The position numbers and the translations under genes were made by a program. This document shows positions 57,436 to 64,000 of a stretch of 64,000 nucleotides of DNA, piece after piece (positions within the stretch are counted from its first letter, which is position 1; every line of letters starts with the position of its first letter). The notes beneath the pieces were generated by a model. That model did not search any database. It was not told the origin of the DNA and worked only from the letters and a program-made list of their open reading frames with translations. The DNA comes from DATJLY01 sp035518375 (GTDB taxonomy: Bacteria; Pseudomonadota; Alphaproteobacteria; ATCC43930; CGMCC-115725): positions 1-64,000 of the forward strand of contig DATIXQ010000055.1 of assembly GCA_035518375.1 (NCBI GenBank), written 5' to 3'.

Positions 57436-58413
57436 ATGAAGGCAGCCGTGCTCGGCGACAAGGGCCTCGAGATCCGCGACATACCGGTGCCAAAGCCCAG
57501 GGAGAACGAGATCCTGGTGCGCGTGCACGCCGCCGGGTTGAACCGCGCCGAGGCGATGATGGCGCAAGGCTATCGCCACGGCAGCCAAGGCGGACCAGGC
57601 ACCGTGATCGGGCTCGAGTTCGCGGGCGAGGTCGTGGAGACGGGCGCGGCGGTCAAAGACCTCCGGCCCGGCGCGCGCGTCATGTGCAGCGGCAACGGCG
57701 GCTATGCCGAGTTCGCAGTGGCCGATGCCGGGCGCTGCTCCGCCATTCCCGCCAACAACATGACGTTCGAGCAGGCCGCGACCTTGCCGATCGGGCTCCA
57801 GACGCTCCACGACGCGATCATGACGCAAGGACGCATGAAGAAGGGCGACACCGTCCTCATCCAGGCGGCGAGTGCCGGCGTCGGCGTCATCGGCCTGCAG
57901 ATCGCGCGGCTGATGGGCGCAAAGCTCGTCATCGGCACCTCGACCAAGGCAGAGAAGCGCGCGCGCCTCAAGGATCACGGCTGCGATTTGGCGCTCGACA
58001 CGAAGGATCCGCGCTGGCCCGACCAGGTGCTCGAGGCGACGGACGGCAAGGGCGTCGATCTCATCGTCGATCTCGTCTCGGCCGGCGTCATGAACGACAA
58101 CATGAAGGCGACGCGCGTTCTGGGCCGCATCGTCAATATCGGCCGGCTCGGCGGCATGAAGGGCGAATTCGATTTCGACCTCCACGCGCTCCGCCGCATC
58201 GACTATATCGGCGCAACGTTCCGCACGCGCTCGGTCGAGGAGGTGCACGAGATCGTGCGCCGCATGCGCGCCGATCTGTGGCCCCATGTCGAGGCGGGCC
58301 GCATTTCCGTGCCGATCGACAAGGTCTTCCCGCTCGAGGAAGCGGCGGCGGCACAGGCGCATATGCGCGCCAACGCGCATTTCGGCAAGATCGTGCTCAG
58401 GGTCGAGCATTAG
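57436..58413 (+). CDS. Zinc-independent quinone oxidoreductase/medium-chain dehydrogenase
   Basis: A 325-residue protein with the medium-chain dehydrogenase fold: MKAAVLGDKGLEIRDIPVP at the start, GGPGTVIGLEFAGEVVETG, and the Rossmann motif AASAGVGVIGLQIARLMGA with AKLVIGTSTKAEKR. The zinc-binding Cys/His of alcohol dehydrogenases are absent, so it belongs to the zeta-crystallin/quinone oxidoreductase branch and probably reduces quinones or alkenones with NADPH. It begins 25 bases after the exporter gene (GGGAGGGTGGCGC), suggesting a shared transcript and a detoxification role. Confidence 0.86.
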   Translation: MKAAVLGDKGLEIRDIPVPKPRENEILVRVHAAGLNRAEAMMAQGYRHGSQGGPGTVIGLEFAGEVVETGAAVKDLRPGARVMCSGNGGYAEFAVADAGRCSAIPANNMTFEQAATLPIGLQTLHDAIMTQGRMKKGDTVLIQAASAGVGVIGLQIARLMGAKLVIGTSTKAEKRARLKDHGCDLALDTKDPRWPDQVLEATDGKGVDLIVDLVSAGVMNDNMKATRVLGRIVNIGRLGGMKGEFDFDLHALRRIDYIGATFRTRSVEEVHEIVRRMRADLWPHVEAGRISVPIDKVFPLEEAAAAQAHMRANAHFGKIVLRVEH

Positions 58414-58436
58414 GGTCGCACACGAGGGAGGACGAG

Positions 58437-59321
58437 ATGGCAGGACAGGTGCCGCGCGAGCACGGCCGCTATGACTACTCCGCGATCGTCGACCGCAAGC
58501 CTCTCAGATGGCCCGACGGCGCGCGCGTCGCCGTCTGGGTCATTCCCAACATCGAGCATTTCCTGTTCGACAGCGGCGGCGTCACGGCTTCGGGCGCAGC
58601 CTCTGGTCTCAAGCCCGACGTCATGAATTTCTCCTGGCGCGACTACGGGCTGCGCGTCGGCATCTGGCGCCTCATGGAGATCATGGAGCGCCACGGCGTG
58701 CGCGGCACGGTCGCGCTCAACTCGGACGTCACGGAGAAATATCCGCGCGTGATCGAGGCCGGGAATGCGCTCAAGTGGGAATGGATGGGGCACGGCACGA
58801 CGAACTCCATTCTCCTCAACGCGCAGGACGAGGACGAGGAGCGCGCGCTCCTGCGCCAGTCGGTCGAGACGATCGCCAAGGGCGTGGGCCGCAAGCCCAA
58901 AGGATGGCTCAGCCCGGGCCTCACCGAGACGGTGCGCACGCTCGATCTACTCGCCGAATGCGGCATCGAATATGTCGGCAACTGGGTCAATGACGAGCAG
59001 CCCTATCCGATGCGCGTCAAGAGCGGCTCGATGCTGTCGATCCCCTACACGATCGAGCTCAACGACATCCCGAACTTCCTTTCGCGCAACCGCACCGGCG
59101 AGGAGTTCGCCAAGCAGATTTGCGACCAGTTTGATGTGCTCTACGAGGATGGCGCCAAGACCGGACGGGTCATGGCGATCGCGCTTCACCCGTTCCTCAT
59201 CGGCCACCCGCACCGCGCCAAGCATTTCGAGAAGGCGCTCGCCTATGTCGCACAGCACAAGGGCGTGTGGCTCGCGACGGGCGGTGAGATCGCCGACTGG
59301 TATAAGCGGAACTACCTGTAG
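58437..59321 (+). CDS. Polysaccharide deacetylase (NodB-fold)-family protein, PuuE-like
   Basis: A 294-residue NodB-fold hydrolase of the kind grouped with allantoinase PuuE. It has RWPDGARVAVWVIPNIEHF, NFSWRDYGLRVGIWRLMEIM, VALNSDVTEKYP, WEWMGHGTTNS, GWLSPGLTETVRT and a final ALHPFLIGHPHR. The usual HxxxH metal pair reads H-x-T-T-N in the second position, so metal binding may differ from typical deacetylases. It is probably an amidohydrolase or deacetylase acting on a small molecule rather than chitin. It begins 23 bases after the quinone oxidoreductase behind GAGGGAGG. Confidence 0.82.
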   Translation: MAGQVPREHGRYDYSAIVDRKPLRWPDGARVAVWVIPNIEHFLFDSGGVTASGAASGLKPDVMNFSWRDYGLRVGIWRLMEIMERHGVRGTVALNSDVTEKYPRVIEAGNALKWEWMGHGTTNSILLNAQDEDEERALLRQSVETIAKGVGRKPKGWLSPGLTETVRTLDLLAECGIEYVGNWVNDEQPYPMRVKSGSMLSIPYTIELNDIPNFLSRNRTGEEFAKQICDQFDVLYEDGAKTGRVMAIALHPFLIGHPHRAKHFEKALAYVAQHKGVWLATGGEIADWYKRNYL

Positions 59322-59327
59322 AATTCG

Positions 59328-59345
59328 GTGTCATTGCGAGGAGGG
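59328..59345. repeat. Dispersed repeat, partial copy C, providing a ribosome binding site
   Basis: The sequence GTGTCATTGCGAGGAG is the start of the same repeat found at 47351 and 52581. Its GGAG end, joined to GGGG, forms a Shine-Dalgarno sequence six bases before ATG 59351, so the repeat appears to have donated the translation signal of the next gene. Confidence 0.6.
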
Positions 59346-59350
59346 GTCGA

Positions 59351-59872
59351 ATGGCGCGCGTCAAATATGTCGATATCGCGCAGGGTGCGCTCAACATCCG
59401 CCGTGCGCTCGCCAACAGCACGGGCGCGGGGCCGGCGCATACCGCGCTCGCCATGGCGATCCGCAACAAGTGCCGGCTCGACCCGCGTCTGCGCGAGATG
59501 GCGATCCTGCAGGTGGGCTATGCGGCGCGCTGCGCCTACGAATGGGTGCATCACTGCGAGATCGCGCAGGAGTTCGGCGTCAGCGCCGCCGACATCAAGG
59601 CGCTTGCCGACGACGACGCCGGCAAGACGACGACGCTCGATCCACTGACGCGCGCGGTGCTGCGCGCGGCGCGCGAGATGACGAAGGATTGTGCCATCTC
59701 GGATCCGACCTTCGCGCAGCTGAAGGAGCGGCTCAGCGACGAGGAGATCGTCGATCTCGTCATCGCCGTCGGCGTCTACAATTCGACGGTGCGCGTGCTC
59801 GAAAGCCTCAAGGTCGATCTCGAGCCCGAATGTCGCCATTTTCTCGAGGCGTTTCCCCTGCCGCCACGCTGA
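59351..59872 (+). CDS. Carboxymuconolactone decarboxylase/AhpD-family protein
   Basis: A 173-residue helical protein of the CMD family. LREMAILQVGYAARCAYEWVHHCEIA contains the Cys and the following His positions of the AhpD-like redox or decarboxylase site; only one Cys of the usual CxxC is present, so thiol peroxidase-type activity is less likely. FGVSAADIKAL follows, also typical. It may act in the same short operon as the deacetylase-type gene (29 bases upstream). Its last 65 bases overlap the O-antigen ligase gene on the opposite strand. Confidence 0.85.
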   Translation: MARVKYVDIAQGALNIRRALANSTGAGPAHTALAMAIRNKCRLDPRLREMAILQVGYAARCAYEWVHHCEIAQEFGVSAADIKALADDDAGKTTTLDPLTRAVLRAAREMTKDCAISDPTFAQLKERLSDEEIVDLVIAVGVYNSTVRVLESLKVDLEPECRHFLEAFPLPPR

Positions 59873-61076
59873 GAAGCGCCGCCGTCAGGAAGAGGCTCGA
59901 GAGCCACCACGCCTGCCAAACGCCATAGGAAAGGCACGCGATGACGAGCGCCGCCGCGGCCCAGGCGAGCGCGCCTGCGCGTGCGGTCCGCGCAAGGTCG
60001 GCCGAAAAGCCGGCGCGCCACAGTCCCCACAGCACGATGGCCAGCGCGAGCAGCGTGCCGGGAATTCCGAGCTCAAGTTCCCATTGCAACACCGCGTTGT
60101 GCGGATGAAGCGGCAAGGTCGTCGCGTCGAGCGGCAGGTTCGCGCCGGGAAAGCGGTCGGCCCAGCGCTGCTCGCCGCCGGGAATGGCGCGGCTTGCGTC
60201 CATGCCCCAGCCGAGAAGGGGGCGCTCCTCGACGCGGTCCGCCGTGAAGCGCCAGATCATGAGGCGGTGGAGCGCCGACCATTTTATCTGGGGCGCGTCG
60301 TGATAGAGCGCGATCGTGTCGCGATAAGGCGGCACCGCGAAGGGGGCGGCGGCCGCGAACAGCACGAGGACGGCGCCAAGTGCCGCGGCGGTCGCCCGCG
60401 GCAGGAACCAGGCGACCGCGAAGACGACGAGGGCCGCAAAAATGGCGAGGAGCGCCGCGGTGCTGAAAAGCAGCCACAGATTGGCGGCGACCCCCAAGGC
60501 GAAGAGCGCCGGCAAGGAAACGCGCCACCGCCCGCGTGAGGCTGCGACCACGGGCCACAGCGCCAGCGCCAGCACTGTCGCGGCGCGGTCGAAGCGCGCG
60601 AGCAGCACCATCGGACGGTTGAGGATCATCCGCGAGATCGACGCGTCGGTCAGGGCTTCGTGCAGGCCGAAGAGTGTCGCAAGCGCGAGACCGACCGCGG
60701 TCCAGGTGGCGACGAGCCGGCGCTCGCGGGGAGCGAGGCTGAGCGCGGCCGCGAGGAGCACAGAGCCGCCGGCGAATACGAGCAGAAGGCGAAGGCCCTC
60801 GAGGAACGAATGGAGCGGAATGATCGACCAGAGTGCCGAGAGCGTGGCCCAGACGCCGAGCGCAGCACCAAGGGCGGCGAAGGGCGCGAGCGCGCGCAGG
60901 GCGCTTCTGAGCGCGCGTGCCTCCAGCGCGAGGGTCGCCACCGCCGCGAGCGTGAAGAGCGGCGCCATCGCCAGCGGATCGAGGAAGCTCGCGAGCGGCG
61001 CGAGCGCGCCGCAAAGCGCCAGGACGATGCCCCGGCGCGACATCCGGCCCTCAGGCGCCTCTGCTCTCTCCGTCAT
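59808..61076 (-). CDS. O-antigen ligase (Wzy_C/WaaL)-family membrane protein
   Basis: A 422-residue, very hydrophobic protein with about 11-12 helices. The periplasmic loop contains LLGWGMDASRAIPGG and LHPHNAVLQWELELGIPG, the family signature with the catalytic-type His, which joins or polymerises lipid-linked polysaccharide. ATG 61076 overlaps the SRAP stop by 4 bases. The C-terminus overlaps the convergent CMD gene by 65 bases. It belongs to the minus-strand polysaccharide block with asparagine synthase and the cut gene at the window end. Confidence 0.85.
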   Translation of the reverse strand: MTERAEAPEGRMSRRGIVLALCGALAPLASFLDPLAMAPLFTLAAVATLALEARALRSALRALAPFAALGAALGVWATLSALWSIIPLHSFLEGLRLLLVFAGGSVLLAAALSLAPRERRLVATWTAVGLALATLFGLHEALTDASISRMILNRPMVLLARFDRAATVLALALWPVVAASRGRWRVSLPALFALGVAANLWLLFSTAALLAIFAALVVFAVAWFLPRATAAALGAVLVLFAAAAPFAVPPYRDTIALYHDAPQIKWSALHRLMIWRFTADRVEERPLLGWGMDASRAIPGGEQRWADRFPGANLPLDATTLPLHPHNAVLQWELELGIPGTLLALAIVLWGLWRAGFSADLARTARAGALAWAAAALVIACLSYGVWQAWWLSSLFLTAALLSVAAGETPRENGDIRARDRP

Positions 61077-61750
61077 TCGGGGACGAGCAGCGCCTCGTCG
61101 TCGTTGCGCACGTTGTTGACGCGCTGGCTGACGCGATAGACCCGCATGCGCTCGGCCGGAAACGGCTTGAAGAGCTTCGGGAGCTCCTGGCGCTTCACGG
61201 TTTCTTGTCCGAGCCATTTGGCCCAGTCGGCGCGGTCGAGGATCACGGGCATACGATCGTGAAGCGTCGCGATCGCCTCGTTCGGCTCGCAGGTGAGGAT
61301 GGTGCAGCTTCGCACGACCTCCTGCGTCGCCGGATCGCGCCAGCGCTCCCACAATCCTGCGAACGCGAAGATGCGGTCGCCGGGCGCCGGCACGATCGCC
61401 CACGGCTCCTTGCCCGAGGCGATCTTCTTCCACTCGTAGAATCCGTCGGCCGGAATGATGCATCGGCGCTTCTGGAATGCCTCGCGGAAGGCCGGCAGTT
61501 CGCCCACGCTTTCGCTCCGCGCGTTGAACATCTTGTTGCCGACCGAGCGATCCTTGGCCCAGAGCGGGATGAGGCCCCAGCGCACGACGTCGAGATGGCG
61601 CTTGCCGTCGTCAGGATTGAAGCGAACGGCGAGCACGCCCTCGGTCGGCGCGAGATTGTAGCGCGGCGGGAAATTCGGCAGCGCGTTCGACGTGCCGAAG
61701 ATGCGCGCGGTCTCCGCGGCGGGAGTACGATTGAGGAAGCGTCCGCACAT
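61073..61750 (-). CDS. SRAP-domain (YedK/HMCES-like) DNA-crosslinking protein
   Basis: A 225-residue SRAP protein starting MCGRFLNRT, with Cys2 as the catalytic nucleophile after Met removal. The conserved Asn lies in FPPRYNLAP, Glu in IIPADGFYEWKK and His in LHDRMPVIL. Such proteins form covalent links with abasic sites in single-stranded DNA to protect them. It sits between asparagine synthase (9 bases upstream) and the ligase (4-base overlap), which is an unusual position for a DNA-repair gene and may only reflect co-transcription. Confidence 0.93.
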   Translation of the reverse strand: MCGRFLNRTPAAETARIFGTSNALPNFPPRYNLAPTEGVLAVRFNPDDGKRHLDVVRWGLIPLWAKDRSVGNKMFNARSESVGELPAFREAFQKRRCIIPADGFYEWKKIASGKEPWAIVPAPGDRIFAFAGLWERWRDPATQEVVRSCTILTCEPNEAIATLHDRMPVILDRADWAKWLGQETVKRQELPKLFKPFPAERMRVYRVSQRVNNVRNDDEALLVPE

Positions 61751-61759
61751 GACGCCATG

Positions 61760-63673
61760 CTAGGGGGATGCTACGGCCGATGACAATGGCGGAGACGAAT
61801 GGGCATTCTGGCGCTCGAGCCAATCTTCGAGCACAAGGACGGGCCAGAGCACGCGGGCCCAATTGCGCCGGCCTTCGCGATGCGCGCGCCAACGCGCGCT
61901 AATGATGGGTGGTGCGACGAAACCGTGCCGTTCGAGGCGCGCGGGATCGAGCCGCTCGTCGGCCCAGCCGCGCAGGCCTTGGGCGAGCCAGCGCGCGAGC
62001 GGCGGCTCGAACCCATGCTTCGGCCGGTCGACAAGCGCGCGCGGCACACGCGCGTAAAGCGCCGCACGCGGCAGACGTTTCTCGGCGACGAAATCCTCCG
62101 GCAACGACCATGCGAACTCGGCGATGCGCGGGTCGAGGAAGGGCGCGCGCACCTCGAGCGCGAAGGCCATGCTGGCGCGGTCGATCTTCACCAATAGGTC
62201 GTCGGGGAGATAGGTGATGGTATCGCGCAGCATGAACTGCTGCGGGAGCGAGGGGAGGCCCTCATCGAGCGGCGCATCGAGAAGCGAGGCGGCCTCGCCC
62301 GCCGTTGGCGCAAGCCCGTCCTCGGGCCGCGTGCTCGCGAGGTGGTTGCGGTAGAGCGCTTCGGGCGACGCGTGTGCAGCGTTGCCGAAGATCCGGCGCA
62401 GGCGCCGCACGGGCCGCAGCTCTGCGCCTGCGAGCGCGCGCGCCGCGGCGCCCGCCACCGAGCGCGCCCAGGCCGGGCGCGCGGCAAGCTGCTGCCATTC
62501 CGCGGCTGCGCGGGCGTAGCGCGCATAGCCGCCGAACAATTCGTCGCCGCCGTCGCCCGACAGCGCGACCGTCACGTGCTCGCGCGTAAGATGCGACAGG
62601 ATGAGCGTCGGGACCGCCGAGGGATCGGCGAACGGCTCGTCATAAGCCGCGGCGGCCTGCGGCAGGAACTCGAGGCATTCGCGCTCGCTCACGCGGAGCG
62701 TCTCGTGCTCGGTGCCGAGCTTGCGCGCGACCGCGGCCGCGTGCGGCGCCTCGTCGAAGCCCGCGTCCGGGAAGCCCACGCAGAAGCTCTTGGTGCCCGG
62801 CCGCGCCTTCTGCATCGCCGCCACCACCGAACTGCTGTCGATCCCGCCCGAGAGAAACGCGCCCAAGGCCACGTCGGCTTCGAGGCGGATCGCGACCGCG
62901 TCGTCGAGGAGCGTCTGGAACTGCTCGGCGGCGGCATCGAACGAGCCTGCGAAGGGTTGCGCCGCCGCGGCGGCCGCTCGCTCGGGCGCCGACCAGTAGG
63001 GTGTGGCGTCGGTCTCCCGGCGCGAGGCGGAAATTTCCGCGGTACACCCGGCCGTAAGCTTGCGCACGCCGGCAAACGCGCTCGAGGGCGCGGGGACGAA
63101 GCCATAGCGCAGGTAGGCGCCGATGGCCGGCCGGTCGAGCGCGCCCGTCCAGAGCGGATGGGCCGCGAGCGCCTTCAGCTCCGAGGCGAAGAGCAGCACG
63201 CCGTCGATCCAGCCGCAGTAGAGCGGCTTCTCGCCGAAGCGGTCGCGCGCAAGATGAAGACGCCGCTCGCGCCGGTCCCACGCGGCGATTGCGAACATGC
63301 CGTTGGCGCGCGTCAGCGTTTCGCGGAAGCCCCAGCGCGCGATCCCCTCGATCAGGGCCTCGCTATCGCTGTGGCCGCGCCAGGCGATGCCGGAAAGATC
63401 ACGCCTCAGCTCGCGGTGATTGTAGATCTCGCCGTTGAAGGTGAGGACGTAACGCCCGTCGGCCGACAGCATCGGCTGATGCCCGGCGGGGGAAAGGTCG
63501 AGGATCGCGAGACGCCGGAAGCCCAAGGCGATGCCGGCCGCCGCGTCGCACCACGAGCCCTCGGCGTCGGGCCCGCGATGAACGAGGCGCGCGGCCATCG
63601 CGCGCGCGATCCCCTCATACTGTGCCGGATCGATGCGGTGATCGGGATCGAAGAAGCCGGCGATGCCGCACAT
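61760..63673 (-). CDS. asnB: Glutamine-hydrolysing asparagine synthase
   Basis: A 637-residue protein. The N-terminal glutaminase domain starts MCGIAGFF (Cys2 nucleophile), with RLVHRGPDAEG and FNGEIYNHRELR as active-site segments. The C-terminal synthetase domain has the PP-loop FLSGGIDSSSVVA and ALSGDGGDELFGGYARY. It makes asparagine or a related amide from ATP and glutamine. Proteins of this length and setting often lie in polysaccharide or exosortase clusters, where they may amidate a sugar acid. It starts 6 bases after the upstream cut gene. Confidence 0.93.
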   Translation of the reverse strand: MCGIAGFFDPDHRIDPAQYEGIARAMAARLVHRGPDAEGSWCDAAAGIALGFRRLAILDLSPAGHQPMLSADGRYVLTFNGEIYNHRELRRDLSGIAWRGHSDSEALIEGIARWGFRETLTRANGMFAIAAWDRRERRLHLARDRFGEKPLYCGWIDGVLLFASELKALAAHPLWTGALDRPAIGAYLRYGFVPAPSSAFAGVRKLTAGCTAEISASRRETDATPYWSAPERAAAAAAQPFAGSFDAAAEQFQTLLDDAVAIRLEADVALGAFLSGGIDSSSVVAAMQKARPGTKSFCVGFPDAGFDEAPHAAAVARKLGTEHETLRVSERECLEFLPQAAAAYDEPFADPSAVPTLILSHLTREHVTVALSGDGGDELFGGYARYARAAAEWQQLAARPAWARSVAGAAARALAGAELRPVRRLRRIFGNAAHASPEALYRNHLASTRPEDGLAPTAGEAASLLDAPLDEGLPSLPQQFMLRDTITYLPDDLLVKIDRASMAFALEVRAPFLDPRIAEFAWSLPEDFVAEKRLPRAALYARVPRALVDRPKHGFEPPLARWLAQGLRGWADERLDPARLERHGFVAPPIISARWRAHREGRRNWARVLWPVLVLEDWLERQNAHSSPPLSSAVASP

Positions 63674-63679
63674 GCGGCG

Positions 63680-64000
63680 TCACACTTCGCCCAAGGTCCG
63701 CACGGGTTGGCGCGCCTCGCCGGCTTCGCGCTGGCGCAGCGCGGCGGGCTTCCACGCCGGCGGCCGCTCGGTCGAGCCGTCCTCGGTGAAGGCGGCGAGC
63801 GCTTCGTACATCTCGGCGGCCGGCTCGGCCGGCACGCGCACGAAGCTCGCGAGATAGCGCACGAGATGGCGCGAGAAGAACGGACCGCCGAACGCGCGAT
63901 GATATGTGCGCGCACGTGCGAGCGCGCGGCGATAGGCGAGATCGCGGTGGCGCCGCGAGATGTCCTTGCGCTCGGTCACGAGGTAATAGAGCGCAAGCAC
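63680..64000 (-). CDS. C-terminal part of an unidentified protein, cut by the window end
   Basis: The last 106 residues of a gene that begins beyond the right edge. It contains LALYYLVTERKDISRRHRDLAYRRALARARTYHRAFGGPFFSRHLVRYLASF, basic and helical, then a Glu/Ala-rich tail ending RQPVRTLGEV. The position before asparagine synthase in a polysaccharide-type block suggests a glycosyltransferase, but no motif in this piece proves it. The asparagine synthase start is six bases downstream, so the two are co-transcribed. Confidence 0.5.
   Translation of the reverse strand: MLALYYLVTERKDISRRHRDLAYRRALARARTYHRAFGGPFFSRHLVRYLASFVRVPAEPAAEMYEALAAFTEDGSTERPPAWKPAALRQREAGEARQPVRTLGEV

Overview
The window is GC-rich DNA with almost gap-free coding, many 4-nt ATGA/GTGA start-stop overlaps and Shine-Dalgarno-led starts. 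It carries paralogous Rieske oxygenases, molybdenum hydroxylases and orphan solute-binding proteins. This fits a free-living, metabolically versatile soil-type alphaproteobacterium; lineage below class is inference. I see no rRNA, tRNA, CRISPR array, transposase or phage gene. Both ends cut a gene.

Layout. (1) 1-10.7 kb, mostly plus strand: the end of a TAXI-type TRAP receptor; two paralogous NMT1/SsuA-type binding proteins; a maleate isomerase/arylmalonate decarboxylase-type enzyme; a 3-hydroxyanthranilate dioxygenase-type cupin; a short MetE-like protein; a 4,5-dihydroxyphthalate decarboxylase-like protein; a phthalate-type Rieske oxygenase; an SDR; and a PyrK/PyrD (class 1B) pair. A bidirectional terminator closes the block. 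(2) 10.7-18.9 kb: a minus-strand MFS / 2OG-Fe oxygenase / GMC oxidoreductase unit, divergent from a Rieske oxygenase overlapped with a glutamine synthetase-like ligase, then a Gfo/Idh/MocA oxidoreductase. (3) 18.9-30.1 kb: a long minus-strand operon with two complete three-subunit molybdenum hydroxylases around an SDR and an alpha/beta hydrolase, plus a divergent third large subunit. (4) 30.1-48.5 kb: a meta-cleavage region holding a 2-oxopent-4-enoate hydratase-type enzyme, isochorismatase-type hydrolases, two split TPP decarboxylases, a complete binding-protein/permease/ATPase importer, an M20 homologue without metal ligands, a C-C hydrolase, a CarAa-type Rieske oxygenase and LigA/LigB-type extradiol dioxygenase subunits. 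A second complete importer lies on the minus strand. (5) 48.6-59.9 kb: mixed genes, including a fused nitrile hydratase-like protein, a PEP mutase-family enzyme, a Crp-type regulator with a perfect TGTGA-N6-TCACA site upstream, a DHA2 exporter, a quinone oxidoreductase, a deacetylase and a carboxymuconolactone decarboxylase-family protein. (6) 59.8-64 kb: a minus-strand surface-polysaccharide type block with O-antigen ligase, SRAP protein, asparagine synthase and a cut gene.

How it fits together (inference): the set looks like a catabolic island for aromatic or N-heteroaromatic amides/acids. Molybdenum hydroxylases would hydroxylate next to ring nitrogen, Rieske enzymes dihydroxylate, the LigAB-type enzyme opens the ring, the C-C hydrolase and hydratase process the product, and isochorismatase- and maleate isomerase-type enzymes would handle maleamate-like fragments. 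No ferredoxin or standard reductase for the Rieske oxygenases is visible, so their electron donor must lie elsewhere or be unconventional.
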